Part shown: positions 43,428 to 45,313 of the stretch, piece by piece
How positions within the stretch are numbered: position 1 is the stretch's first letter
Layout: each line of letters opens with the position of its first letter
DNA from: Candidatus Zambryskiibacteriota bacterium
GTDB taxonomy: Bacteria; Patescibacteriota; Minisyncoccia; Phycocordibacterales; Zambryskibacteraceae
Length of the DNA: 45,313 nucleotides
NCBI GenBank assembly: GCA_016180955.1
Contig: JACPAD010000003.1
Span: 1-45,313 of the forward strand
Direction: 5' to 3'
Notes under the pieces: generated by a model
The model's database searches: none
What the model saw: only the letters and a program-made list of their open reading frames with translations
What the model was told of the DNA's origin: nothing
Made by a program: the position numbers and the translations under genes

Positions 43428-43451
43428 GAGGCGGACCTTAAGGTCCGCCTC
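43428..43451. terminator. Perfect palindrome between msrB and the convergent small ORF
   Basis: GAGGCGGACCTTAAGGTCCGCCTC. Confidence 0.7.
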
Positions 43452-43533
43452 GTGCGCGAAGTTCGCGCCGGCTCTGCCATAGAATCAGGCAGATTACTAC
43501 AACCATCAAGAGCCCGGAGAAAAGGTAGTCCAT
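43438..43533 (-). CDS. 31-aa single-TM small protein, not in the ORF track
   Basis: TTTGGAGGAGATACGCG then MDYLFSGLLMVVVICLILWQSRRELRARGGP*; strong SD, TM helix, stop codon lies inside the palindrome 43428-43451. Confidence 0.62.
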   Translation of the reverse strand: MDYLFSGLLMVVVICLILWQSRRELRARGGP

Positions 43534-43611
43534 CGCGTATCTCCTCCAAATTTAATCATAGCACGATAAACGTATTGCTGTCAAGTGCTTGTGCTGAATT
43601 AGTACAAGAGT

Positions 43612-43640
43612 TTGACATTGATAGAGAGAAAGTATAAAAT
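43612..43640 (+). promoter_or_regulatory. Consensus promoter for the 23S rRNA transcript
   Basis: TTGACA - 17 bp - TAAAAT. Confidence 0.72.
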
Positions 43641-43719
43641 GGCAAGTATCCAAAAAATGTTTAAAAACTTAATCTTTTCGAAGCGGCGTAAGCGACTTTA
43701 ATGTTGCTTGTGGGGTTAG

Positions 43720-43749
43720 AACCCCGTCCCGCTTCGGCGGGACGGGGTT
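43720..43749 (+). terminator. Strong intrinsic terminator/attenuator in the 23S leader
   Basis: AACCCCGTCCCGC-TTCG-GCGGGACGGGGTT followed by CGTTTTT. Confidence 0.75.
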
Positions 43750-43908
43750 CGTTTTTGGAAGATCATTGAAAACTGAATGCCATCACATGCAGTGTGAGAC
43801 TTTGGGGTCTTTATGCATGTAGATGGAGTAAAAATGCTAAAGGAAGCTTGCCACGTGGTGAACGCAAGTGAACTTTACGTGGTTGATTTCATTTAGCAGG
43901 ACAAAAAC

Positions 43909-43942
43909 ACGAATCTTACGAATGCAATCGAATGATACGAAT
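43909..43942 (+). repeat. Solo array of ACGAAT/TCGAAT repeats (9-10 bp period) just upstream of 23S
   Basis: ACGAAT 43909, ACGAAT 43918, TCGAAT 43928, ACGAAT 43937. Confidence 0.65.
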
Positions 43943-43994
43943 TATTCAATCTCATTCGCGGAGATTCAATGAGTGGTTTGTTAGTTTCCTAATA

Positions 43995-45313
<1,319 letters not shown>

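Noticed and set aside
43639-43701. Possible 20-aa basic peptide MASIQKMFKNLIFSKRRKRL
   Set aside because: Its ATG overlaps the predicted -10 box of the rRNA promoter, so it would precede the transcription start.
43834-43896. Possible 20-aa ORF MLKEACHVVNASELYVVDFI in the 23S leader
   Set aside because: Arms TGCTAAA...TTTAGCA and CCACGT...ACGTGG suggest leader RNA structure rather than coding; no conservation evidence available.

Overview
The window is 45.3 kb of a compact, ~45-50% GC bacterial chromosome. It is most consistent with a Patescibacteria/CPR (Parcubacteria-like) genome, which is an inference from gene content and in-frame palindromic inserts such as LPAGRQG. Most of it is housekeeping: malic enzyme, rplS, secE-nusG-rplK, folA/dcd/thyA/glyA, argS, ileS, glyS, metG, tatD, rpsF-ssb-rpsR, efp, recA, ftsK, msrA-msrB, four tRNAs and the 5' part of a 23S rRNA gene. 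The standout system is a complete diversity-generating retroelement (DGR) at about 2130-4724. A target protein gene ends in a variable repeat (VR 2825-2938). An almost identical template repeat (TR 3191-3304) lies 366 bp downstream. By hand alignment, all 24 VR/TR differences over 114 bp fall at template adenines (24 of 33 A's changed, 0 of 81 non-A's). These are followed by an Avd-like four-helix-bundle gene on the opposite strand and a DGR-type reverse transcriptase. Secondary observations: (i) two small-gene cassettes (GxxExxY; four-helix-bundle + wHTH) flanked by inverted arrays of ~9-bp repeats, with a related solo array beside the 23S gene; (ii) an IleRS with an inserted histidine-phosphatase-like domain and an HAGS signature motif; (iii) a three-module GH130 mannoside-phosphorylase cluster with PMM-like and PMI-like neighbours; (iv) families of palindromes and 7-bp repeats placed in frame inside housekeeping genes and in a 23S rRNA helix; (v) an apparently unlinked 23S gene with its own promoter. 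All calls are by eye from the sequence and the supplied ORF track; no searches were run.
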